The translations under genes and the position numbers were made by a program. The notes beneath the pieces are model-generated. The model ran no database searches and was not told the origin of the DNA. It was given only the letters and a program-made list of their open reading frames with translations. Below are positions 1 to 12,600 of a DNA stretch of 64,000 nucleotides, in pieces. Source of the stretch: Ascidia mentula (Eukaryota; Chordata; Ascidiacea; Phlebobranchia; Ascidiidae); assembly GCA_947561715.1 (NCBI GenBank), contig OX387201.1:16258001-16322000 (forward strand), read 5' to 3'. Every line of letters starts with the position of its first letter. Position 1 is the stretch's first letter.

Positions 1-610
1 TTTGCAGTATTAAAAAGTTATAAAATATGTGGACAGCCCCATAGATTTTATGGATGAATTCAAAGCTAGGCACCTCACAGTATTAACTAAACATTTTGTC
101 CCCCTATATCAATACCTGACAGATGGGTTGTAACTTACACTACACTCTTGTTTGTCCACGCTTGCTGTCCACCGTCTTAATGTTGCAACACACGCTTAGT
201 ACAAAACTCAGACTAAAGTCAGTGCTTATATATTTTTTTTCCACAACATAAGATGGCTCATTTACCATTCCAAGCCGCAAAATGATTTTGCTAGTGCAGA
301 GAAAAATCTTACTGTACATATAAACTAAAGCCACCAGTTGATCTTTTACTCGATGACCATAATTTTAGAGGAACAACCCAGTATTTCATGTCTTATGCAA
401 TAAACGATATGTTTAGTGCAAGTGTAAAGAAAAATCTTATTGTACAGAAGTTTAAACTAAAGCCAATAATTGTTCATTTGCACCCATAACCCTAGAAATT
501 TCAACATAGTATTTCATGTCTTCAGTTATAAAATGTCTGTTTTTTATGAGTGTCAACTCTCTATGAGTGTTTACTCCACAGAGAAAACTAACTGTATCTC
601 TGTATTGCAG

Positions 611-3600
611 CCACATTGTGTCCTACTTGCATCAAAAGAAAACTCAGCCGCCGTAAAGTTAGGAGGATTCGGTCTCGCAACTCAAATAGAAGACAATGGA
701 TTTATTACCGGAGGTTTGTAATATTTCAACACTGCACACAAGTCTTGCAACATGCTGCCATATATAACATGTACATTTTTTCTTTTTAAAATGAATAATG
801 TGTTCCTATTTTTAAGATCTATTGTATAGTATTTAAAATGTGCATCTTTAATGGAGATGCTGCGTACTAACAATGAAATTATTTAATTTATTTTTCCCAG
901 TTTCGACAAGTTTAGTTGCCATTCCATTGCATCTTCATTAAAGTTTTTAAAGTTGGATTTTGTCCCAATGCTGTTTAATGTACTGAGCATAAAGACTGCC
1001 CACAACCAAGTATATACCTTTTCCTACACAGATGTGGGTACCCCACATTTTATGGCTCCCGAAGTTATGAAAGGGGAACCGTACGGGAAACCCGTGGACA
1101 TTTGGGGTTGCGGAGTCATGATGTTTATTCTTGTCAGCGGCAGTTTACCTTTCTATGGAACCCGACAACGATTATATCAATCAATCACAGAAGCTAAATA
1201 TAAGGTAGATGTTTCCGCTTACTTACTTTGTATGATCATGGTATGCTTGGGATAAGGCTTATTATAACTGTACAATGTATATGTGATAAACCTTGAACTA
1301 TTGGCACTGTTGAAAAAGGCTGATTTTCAGAAAAGAACAGTTTAGTATAAAAGGGCTTATATACAGCTTACTGCACAATCATACGTTTTATGTGCAAAAA
1401 CAACCAAAACCCAGTATTTATTCTATTTATAAATATTTTTGACAATGAATAATGTAATAAATGCGGTTAGTGCATTTAACTTGCCATGCAATTACTTTAA
1501 ATTTCCCAAACTTTTGTGTCATCTATTTTTGCAAAACAAGCTCACTACTACCCCAACTATGGTCAGTCATGACTGTGGACCAGAGGCAACTTTCCTCAGA
1601 AATTGCCTCATTGTTAGATCGTTGTGTCAGCTCAGGCCCATTATGTGGTTCTCTGGACTGTTTTGATACGAGGAAGTTCTTTAATGGCTTTAGTTCTGGT
1701 TCCTTGCGATCACCTGATAAAGATTAATAGCCACTAGTACTGGAAGGTAATGGGCCATTTAGGATACGCACTAAAGGTGGAAATTCTTGAAGCATCCGGT
1801 GTTGCACAAACTAGTTTGTGGGCTAAAAAAAATTCAAGTTGGGAGTAACAACATTGTAAAAAATGTTAAAATATGTGTTTCAGGTTGCATGTTAAAAAAT
1901 TAAAGTTTGTTAGGACTTCTTTCATATGTATAGATGTGTGGCACCGATGCACAATAAGAACAACAACAAAACCTAAACCTTTAACTAAACTTTCCTATTT
2001 TTCTGCAGACTAATTAACATATGTATAAAATAAGTAATACCATGCTTTCACATAGCAAGGCAGGATCGCTGCGCAGGCCCTTTAAATTTGGCGATCACAA
2101 GGTTCACAAGGCTTCGCAGCCAATCTGGATCAGCCACTTTTCGCAATGCTTTGGCTACGAAGCATTGTGAACCATGTGTATAAAATGTATTTTTTTTCAT
2201 TTGAAAAGTGTGAAAAATTTGTGCTGCTTTTACACACATTATTAAACATCAATATTTTACTCAGATGAATCCAAAGCAATGGGAATCGATTAGCCCCTCC
2301 TGCAAAGATCTCATCCAACGAATGTTGACCCTTGACCCCAATGAACGTATCACTGTGTTCGAGTGCCTTAACCATCCTTGGATTAAAGAACGCGATCGCT
2401 ACGCCCCAAAAGTTCATCTAACTGATTCCGTTGAGCAACTCAAAAAGTTTAATGCAAGAAGAAAACTGAAAGTAAGCCATTGGCCAAATTTTAATTCAGC
2501 TTGTTTTTGTAGTTGCTATAATAAAAAGGAAACTGCGACAAAGCTTTAGTAATGCACATAGGGCTGAAAAGTTTGTTATGGAATTTAACATTTTATTTAT
2601 TATTTCACGGACCTCAAGGAAAAAAACTACAGCCATTACAAGCTCATGCAAATATATCTTGTAATGTTGTTTTTGTATCGGGTATAAAAATATTTAACTA
2701 TTGTTCTCCAGGGTGCTGTGCTGGCTGCTGTGTCCAGTGTCAAATTCACCTCCTTCTACAGTGACCCACCACTAGACGGCGACGATGCTTTGTTGTTTGA
2801 GGAGCAAGATCCAACTTCATCCGGTAGGGGTCGAGCTTATTGTTTTCAGTGTTGTTTGTTATTTAATTGACAAAACATTTTAGGTAGAGAAATTAATTCA
2901 AACCTCCCAAAACCCATCAATTATGTTGCAATCATAAACATTCTAAACACAGTCAATATGCATTTTATGTGCTTTGGTGCAGCCAAAGTTAAGAAACTTC
3001 CATCACAACATAAAACTAGAAAAAAGTATACAGTGTTGTACAGGTTTTTAAAATGCATGACATAATAAAGATATTCAAATGTTTGGATTGTGAATATGTA
3101 ATTGCTGTAGATTATTCTCAAAAATATTATTCAATAATTGTTTGCTGCAGGTGCGGTTGCTCATGTGCTTGATAGCTTAGAGGAAATCCACGCCTTATCA
3201 GATGGTGCAGAGAACGACCTTTCATTCCTACAGAGTCTCCTTGATGACAAGTCGTTGTACAGCATGCTTGAGGTATGTTTTTGTGGTTATTCCTATCGCT
3301 GCCAATGGTAGCTTCCATACTGTGCAATCATGCTTGCTTTGAACAAGAAACGCTGTACATAAACCAGTGCACATAATTTTCACTAAAGCAATAAAATATT
3401 CACACTTTGATTTGTAACTTGAGAATGGAAAAGGGTGAATGAAAAAAAGCTTTAACTATTTGCAAACTGATATTTACAATTAATGTGTTATCTTAAAACT
3501 ATCAAGATAAAACAAAATAAGTGTGTGTAAAAAAAGATATCAGAATACTGGATTTTATAAGCTTCATAGCTCGCTGGACAGGAAGGCATATGTCACATGT

Positions 3601-6600
3601 GTTTATCGGACATTACACAGTACATGAATCTTGTGGCAGTTAATTTTCCACTTAATGTTAATCATTAACTAGGTCTGTGCCTGGTTTTACTTTTTTGTCA
3701 ACGTCTCACCTCCATGGCAGGTGCATGATTTAAGGACAGCCAACTATGCTCATCAGTGGTGTAATAAAGATGTGATGCAGATATTTATTGTTATACGTGT
3801 AAAGAGACATTGCTACCTGCTCAGTGTGACTGTGATTGGAGTTGCAGAAATATTTTCTTAATGTTTAGTGCAGAAAGATTATTCTAGTTTGAAGAGTAAT
3901 GTGTGTGATTTGTTTTCAGTGGAAAATTCCCTTGTTGTTGAGAATGTCAACAACCTTTTTTATATTTGAGCCTGACATGTCATGTTGTATCACCACAAAT
4001 GTTTTTGATGCTTCCAGAATAATCAATTTAACGGAGGGTAACATGATTATGCAAGCAGTGCAATCAAATGAGGCCCTTCTCTCACTTGTGTTTATGTAAG
4101 CTGTGTGTCACATGTCTGGTCACATTTATCTGATAGCGCATACCACATGCAAAAGCTGCATGCACAGCAGCCCAACCTGTGATAATTAAATCATCGAACT
4201 CCCTTTACACAAAAGATTTATAAAGGCCACACGCAGCACCATACATACAGAGACTTACCTTAGACAAAGGATATTTTACAGAACAAAGAGTTGGTCAGTG
4301 TATGACTTATTTGAAATTTACGTTAAAGTTTATTTTTGAATTTTTGCAAGAATGGAAGTTATGTCAGGTATGTTTTGGGCAAGTTAGCTTTGTACATTTC
4401 TTCGAGACAAATTTTTTTGTCAACTTTACTTTCTTTCGAGGCAGAAACTAGCAGACAAACTGTTACATCTGCAGCTAGTTGTTAGAAAGTTTTGTTGCAA
4501 AGAATGGATGTGAAAGTTGAAAAACACCGATCTGGAAAACATGGTTTTGATGGAACATTTGGATTTGAGGATTCATTTATTCGGAGATGGGAAAGTGCCA
4601 AAAAATTGACTCAGATTTATGCTGAAACCCCTCACAGGTTAGTTGGTGTATACTTATTTATTTTCTGTTATGGAAATGTTTAGAAAATGTGATTTGTTTG
4701 CAAACTAAAGAGAACAACCAACAATATACCATATTTTTTGTGATTTTTGTGCTATAGCCCTCTTGTAAAATACCAGCTACCATTTTTCACTTGTACAAAA
4801 TCTTGAAAGCTAATTATACCGAATTCCAGGTACCGACAATCACCTTCACTTCAACGTAGTATGTCCCCAAAATACACTGGTAGAAAAATTGAAAAACTTA
4901 CTAAACAGCAGACACTACCTGTTGATAACACTGAGTCCCTCCTGGCTGAGCAAAGAGTTCCTTTGTTGAGAAACTCTCCATGGAAAGTAAGTATGTAAAA
5001 ATGTTTTATTACACTAAAGTAAATTGTAAGAGCGAATGATTGAATGGATAAAATTAATTTGAGATTATATTACAGACCAGTAGTGACGATGAAAACGCTA
5101 TAATCAGCAAACCACCAATTCCACAACAAGTCACCAATCTCCAGAATAAAGAGTTACCAAAAAATACTCCACTGGGCGGCAGTACAGATAGTTTGCCCCC
5201 TCCACCAAGTCCACGATCTTTAAAAAGAAGCTTGAATTAGCCACCACAGCTTGGGTTCAGAAAATTTGTCATTAAAAATTAACAAAACTATTGTTGTTTG
5301 TCATTTTTATGCGTTGTTTATGTTTGGATTTTGTTTGTACGTATTGTTTTTTTGTTTTTCGCAAATTGTTAGTTTGAAAGTTATGTAGCAATAGGTGTAT
5401 CTAAATTTTTTGCTTTTAATTCTTGCTGGGCAACTGCCTGAACCAAATTTCAACGGGATTAATTGGAAGCATGCCCCAGTTTTAATTTGGTTTTAAACCC
5501 AGCTTAATATAACGATTTTAAAAGTTGAACGATTTAAATTGTCATTTACCAACAAAACAAGCCTATTGGTTTAAAGAACACTGTATAGTCACCACAAGGT
5601 GGAAGTCTTTGTCTGGCCACTTAGTGAGCAAGATCATAACATGAGACCTAAATAGGTCCAAATAGTAGCTCATATACTTACTGTTTTTAAAAAAATATTT
5701 ACTATTAATTTTATTTACATTAGGTTATGTCTTTATTAAAAAGCGTCAAAACTTTGTCAAATATAATGGTTAAATTTTTTTTAAAAAACTTCAGGATCAT
5801 CATTTACATTTCTCATGAATTTTCCTCATATTTTATCATTCCAACAGAAAACCAATTAAAAAGTTTTGCAAATCTTGTCCATTTGATTTAAAATTGATGC
5901 ATACTCATTTTGTTTCTTGTGATGCTTTTGTAAAAAAATGCAATACATGTCTGCTCCATAGCGTTAAGTGTTTTTTTTTAACAAATATTTACAGTCATTT
6001 CCTGCAATAAATCAATAAGTATCACCTATAATTGTTTTAAAAATCAGTACACCTCAATCAATACACTTTTTCCGCATCATCATTAAGTTAATGAAAACCA
6101 TCTCTCTTGGGATCAGATTTCCAGTAATGAGCGTCTCCCAACCGATCACTTCCTCCTCAAACGCTAGTAGGTAAATGAGGATACCTCATTGCTTTTCTGC
6201 ATCAAGTCTTGAAACGTGGCTGCTCAACAGCCAATGTATAGCGTTTGTGCATTTATATATGGCTAAATATGGACATTATCTGTTTAAAATATAAAAAAAT
6301 CATCAGGTTTATGTGTGCCTGGAATGTCTAATTGGTTTCTGCATCTTTGCAGCAAAGAATAGTTTTTGTTTTGTCAAAACAAGCAAATGTTTAATATTTG
6401 AGGTAGATTTTGCAGAAGTGAAAAATGAATTATCGAAAGTTGTACTCAAAAGTTCGAAGACAAGTTAAACCTTTGTTAAAAAGGTTGAAAGTTAATAAGA
6501 GAAAGCCTAAAATTAAAGCATGTCACAGCGTTACTGAAGTCATACATAGACAGTTCAGGAATGGACAAATGAATGAGATTGCCCAGTGCTTTCACTTCCA

Positions 6601-9600
6601 CCAGGTATTTTCGTCAAGTATTTTTGCCATATTTTAACCATTAATACAACAAACAAATACATCAGACTTGGTCTTGATTGCAAAACAAAAACTGTTGGTG
6701 TAGGTTTCTGCGTCTCAAACAAATATGTCTCTAGTTAGCCTTTCGTTTGCAGAACTAAAAGCTGAAATTGTTGTGTCAAAACATTGTTTCGTACCAAGTT
6801 TAATTTATTTAAATGTGTGGTTTTACCAGCCACACAATATAATTTACACACAGACAAGCTGAAATTCACAAAATTTTATGTTTGTTTTTCATGTATTTAT
6901 AGTTGTACGACCGCATCAACACAAAAAATCAGGGCAAGAAGGCAGTGCCACCTAGTGACTCCGTTAATCGAGCAAGGGAAGTCCTTTCATCGTTGAGCAG
7001 CTGCGGCAGTTCTTCAACCCTGGAACTCACTGCACTTCTCACACAACCACATATGAAGGTGGGTGTTGTGTTGGTTTGAAGCAAATATGCCAGTAATCAC
7101 TATTACACTGATGGTCAACATGCCATGTACAAACCGAAGTTATAAATAATTGATTTGCCAAAAGGTATTTCTGGGAATTGAATTGATTTGAGTCAAATAA
7201 CTTATGACTTTTTTTCTATTTTTATAACTTTCTAATGCGGGTTTGCAGTTTGTACTGAGTTTTGATCAAAACTATCTGTAAAAAAGTTACAGTGAAAAAT
7301 TTCTGGGATTTTAAATTTCTTGCACCACTGTGTTTGTTCAAAATAGGGGCTGCTCCAAGCGCACGATGTGGTTGCTCATGAAGTTTACACCAACGAATCG
7401 CCACAAATCACACCTTCCACTAGTGGGCAGAACGTGCAGAACGGACTTCCCGCCGAGGAGGAAGTGAAGCAGAACGGAGGGGAAATCACCACGAGAGTGC
7501 GTCTTGTCCAGTTTATGAAAAATACCGACGAACCTTTGGTAAGTTTCTTATGTATTCCACACGCGTTTTTAGGCTAAAATTCGGAGAATTTCGTGTTCCA
7601 CGCGTGACAAATATGAAGGGGCCCCTCGAGTACCTTCGTCAACACGGGTTTTTCCGCGTCGTTATAAACCTAATGAGGGTGATCTCTCTTGGGATCAAAT
7701 TTCCCTAATCAGCGTTTTCACTGGATCGTTTCCCCGTTGTCGATAATATGTAAATGAGAATAACCTCACTGTTTCCTGCACTAAGCCTTGCAGCGTGCTT
7801 GTTTAAAAAATAATGTAACACAGTTTGGGATAACACTTACAATTGCATTTTAGGTTTTGTTTGATAAATTTAAAATAAAACGTCACTTGCAAAGCAATTA
7901 AAAAAAAACTTTTTTGAATTTAGAAATCTCATTCAATTTGAGCTTAACATGTGGCAAAAGTGAAGAAGTTTCTTGTAAATTATGAAAGTTTATCATTTTT
8001 TTATATTTCGGTCTTGCTGAATATCAACCCTTTGTTGCTTCCAGGGAATAACCTTGAAAATAAATACTGAAGGTCATTGTGTTGTGGCACGCATCATGCA
8101 CGGTGGAATGATCCACAGACAAGGTAAACACCGCTTTCTATTCTTTGCATAAGTTTCCGATATTCTACCGTAACTTTGTAACATTGTGCCAAGCACCTCG
8201 TTTTTAAACCCTGTTCCCCCATCTTCGTAGGCACCTTGCACGTCGGGGACGAGATTCGCGAAATAAACGGAGTAAATGTTGGAAATCAGACGATCGACAA
8301 CCTCCAAAAGATGCTCGTACGTTACTTGTCGAACACACAAATTTATAGTTACAAAATATCTTTAGCTTGTATTTGTTTCGATTTTTTGACGTTGGTTTTC
8401 TCCGAATTCATCTAGTGTTTGTGTAGTTTGGACATTGCTTGCTCGATGGATATAATGAGTTTCCTACTATAATTGCGCCTAAAATGAGGCGCGTTGCGAT
8501 TTTTAACTCGATTAAGGTCTATGTATTTTTGTTTTTTATCTATCCCGCTATACTTTTAGACCTTAAACTTTTTGAATAGTTGTATCTTAGTCTGGTTCCA
8601 ACGTTGTATCTATTTCAATACAATAAAAACGTTTTCTTCGAGACATCAATCCAGCAATACTTCGTGACACAAGTGGAAAAAAGTCAAATTCATAATATTA
8701 AACAATCTTGTGTCTAGTATTTATTTCAAGACAACCACAATTGGTCCATAACTACTGAGTGTTCCCTTGCCCTCATCTGTTGTAATTTCTCTACAGAAAG
8801 AGGCGAGAGGAAACATCACGTTTAAGATCGTGCCTAGCTACCGAAGTCCACCCCCTTCGTGCGAGGTAAACATCAAACTAACATTTATAATCAGGTTTAT
8901 TATCTGCCTAAACCCAAGAATCAGTAGGCTTTGCGTTGACTCTTTACGTTTTTGGGGAGTTTGAGAGCAGATCTTGGATTTTAAAGATTAAACTGTCCGA
9001 GTTTGCTGAATTCATGATAAATTGAGCACCGCTTCTAAAATAAACCAGAAAATCTATTAAATAAGCATGAAGCGGTAACACTGCTGGTTAAACACCAAGT
9101 TTGCTTAATTAGTGGTCAGAATGTTGTCAAAGATTTTTGTAGCCGTACATTTTGTGAACTATAACTATATGGGGCCGAATTTTCCAAGCCTGTTTTTTTG
9201 TTGTTGCCCACTGGTTAAGTTTATGAACGGGGAAGATGTTTTCAAGCAGGTATGACGTCATGTTTGTTGTGACGTGACCCTTGTACTTGTTTAATTTGAC
9301 ACATATCTGTTACTAAAGTCTAAGCTTGTCTTGATAAACAGCTCAATTTTAAACTTCTTGTTGTGAAATGCAAATTCCTTATTGCTGTCTTGTGGTGCAA
9401 ATTCATTATACCTTGTACGAATCATTTGGAATCTTCATCCATCCATTCATCTTGTCGTGTGTTTGTCATTAACCTATTGTGTAGATGCGTTTCTTTTTTT
9501 ACCTTTAATTATAAAAAAAAACCTAATAGGTATCAGAGCATCACAAAAGTTACCTTAAGTAGGTCGTATCGGGAGAACTTTCTGTATAAGTAGATTAAAA

Positions 9601-12600
9601 ATCCAATTATTAAATACATTGAGATCCAATTATTTAAACTCCAATCATTCCACTTCATATCGCGATAAACTGCTTGGCTTAATCAGCCATAGCAACGATT
9701 CTTAACGGCGTTTTGATTTATTTTATTTAATCTCTCAACATTGTAAAAAGTCACTTTCTGCATTGAACATATTTCATGAGTTACCCGCATTACCCACAGA
9801 TATACGTCAAAGCTCAATTCGATTACGACCCTCGGTCTGACGATCTCATTCCTTGCAAAGAAGCCGGAATTCGCTTCAATACAGGAGATATATTACAAGT
9901 TATCAGCAAGGACGACCACAACTGGTGGCAAGCAATGGTAGCTGATGATCCTGGCCAGAAAGCGGGACTTGTTCCGTCGCCGGAGCTGCAAGAATGGTTC
10001 GTTTGTTTTTTATTCTGGCTGTGTTTTTGGTCACTGATGGTGAAGGTCAATGTCACTAAACTGGGAAGTCTTGCTTCAAACAGGAGGGTCGCATGTCTTG
10101 CCATGGAGAGAGCGAAGGAGCAACAGAACTGCGGAAACTCGTGGTTCGGGAAGAAGAAGAAACCACAGAAAGACAAATACCTCGCAAAACACAACGCAGG
10201 TAATGAGTCGTATAATTCTCTAACCATGGTTCTCAAACTTTTGGGCGTGCAACGCTCCAACTATAAATCTATTAGGACAATTTATTTCTATTTTTACAAT
10301 TTTTAGTCGACGAAGGCTATGTTATTTTCCTCTATTTCTTCGCCAAACTAATTTTTTTGTTTAAATTGTTGTGTGACGGCCTTGGAACCTCACGATAAAC
10401 AATTTGGGGTCCACTGTACTAACCAGTATTTCCAATATGTTTTTAGTGTTCGACCAACTTGATTTGGTGACGTACGAAGAAGTTGTGAAAGTTCCGGCGT
10501 TCAGAAGGAAAACATTAGTTCTGTTAGGTCGGTTTCTACTTTGTTTTCTGCTTTACGATTCTCGAAAAAACCTCTTTATCGACAATTTGCGAAAGAATTG
10601 CAAGGAAAATGTTATTCCTTTTGCTTCAATTTTTATTCGCAAAGACCTAACCGTTTCCATCTATTTTTATGGCAGGGCGCCGTTTTTATGGTAAAATAAG
10701 TTTTGCTGATACACTGCTCCGATAGGAATCCAGCGGCTGGTGTGAGCCAAATATTTATAAGAACTTATGTTTAGTAATCACTTATTTAAGGTTGTTTTGC
10801 TTTCACTATTGCTTACCTGTTAAACTGTACTAGCCCTAACCCCGCCGTTGTTGGTTTATGACAGGTGCGCATGGTGTTGGAAGACGTCATATCAAGAATA
10901 CACTGATCGCCCAACACCCTGGAAAGTTTGCCTACCCTGTTCCACGTAAGTTGTGTTTGAAAAACTATTACAGCCGAGCATAAAAGCATTTTGTCAATTA
11001 CACAGATACTTATACTATATGCTTGTTTCAACACCAAACTAGAGCCGAGTATATTACACAAACACATGTTTAATGTATAGGGTTTAATTAAATCCATTTT
11101 AACCATTAAATACATAAGCTAAAAGCCGCAAAACATTGTTTTTGTACCATTTCCCATTATGGCATTTAAGGACCTCAACCGTTTTCCTGCCGTTATTCAA
11201 AATAATGTCTATTTTATTATAGGAGCAAATTTCCTCTAAAATACCTCGAAATAAATTCGTCAATCCATCCATGTCTTCATTTCCACAGACACGACGAGGC
11301 CTCAACGGCCAGAGGAACAAGCTGGCGTCAATTACTATTTCACCACCTACGAGACCATGATGTATGAAATCAAAAACAATTTGTACTTGGAGTACGGAAC
11401 GCATGAAAACGCCTGTTATGGAACGAAACTGGACACGATAAAAAAAATCCACCAAGACGGGTTGATGGCCATTCTCGACGTTGAGCCTCAGGTTTCTGTT
11501 TATTACGAATATGTGTAGTGATTTTGAACGACCAACAGTGTGTCCACTTTTAATATAAAAAAAAAACTAAAACATTAGCGCTGCTGTTGCGAAATATATA
11601 TATTTTTAAGTGGAGGGGCGTCAGCGTTTTCATAAAAAAAATGATAAAAAAAAACAAAAACGAAACACGCAGATTCTTAGAACAGGAACAGATATTAGGA
11701 TATATGGACATTCCCACTCAAAATGTTAACGCTCCCACTTACATTTGGAACAGTTTGGTCTGCTGTTTTATTCACAGACAAATCTGCTTCTAACCGCCCA
11801 CATACGCAGGTTATTACAAATGCTGCTGTTGTTACGAAATATTTGAACATTTTTGTGTGATTTTCACTGATTTTCAAACTTGTCTAAATTTATTCCAGGC
11901 TCTGAAGACGCTCCGCACGTCCGAATTTTCTCCGTTTGTTGTCTTCATTTCGGCGCCTGACGTCACTACCACGTCACTGGAAGAAGTAAGTTCACTTTTT
12001 GATACACTTTTTTTCTCGCGTGATTACGCCCGCCTGCCCTATAGCTTTGCGCCATTTCTTGATCCGAAAAAAAAGAATTGGTTTGCGCATGAAAAAACAA
12101 CGCAAACTACTACATCGTATATTTGTGATTTAGGGGATTATTCCGGAATAAAATGCATGGAAAAGCACAGTGACCTCTTACAGAGTCAATGAACATGAAT
12201 TTCGTTAGGCCTACATAGATAAAGTATCTGTAGTTAATATTTGGGAAACAATTAGTGGTGTTGTACGGATATATACTTAATGGAAACATGTATTGGTAGT
12301 TTTTGTGTCAATGTTTGGTAAATGTCCCTCCGTCAATATATTTTTTCTTATTTTTTTGCAAACAAGGATCCCACTTGGCAGAAACATATTAAAGTAAGTG
12401 GAAATATGAGGTTAGGTGTAAGCACCATACAACTTACAGTATGTGCAAAATTTAGCCAAATGATAAGGCTTCATTTCTTGTTCGTATGGTTTTTCTTTCG
12501 AACGGTCGTGTTGCCCATAAATAAACTGTTTCTTTCAGTAATAAAATGTTGTTTCTTCAGGATGAGAGCCTGGAAAGATTGCAGCGTGAATCCGATTTAC

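Noticed and set aside
4364-4370. Possible upstream coding exon (M-E-V-M-S, then gtatgt) of the nested gene
   Set aside because: Joining it to either downstream acceptor hits an in-frame stop before the ATG at 4504, so it could only be untranslated.
9222-9250. Possible CASK microexon (FMNGEDVFK) before a gtatgac donor
   Set aside because: The upstream acceptor would be a poor AAG without a good pyrimidine tract, and the flanking exons join in phase without it.
9823-10260. 145-codon minus-strand ORF
   Set aside because: It is antisense to the CASK SH3 exons, which are clearly coding on the plus strand.
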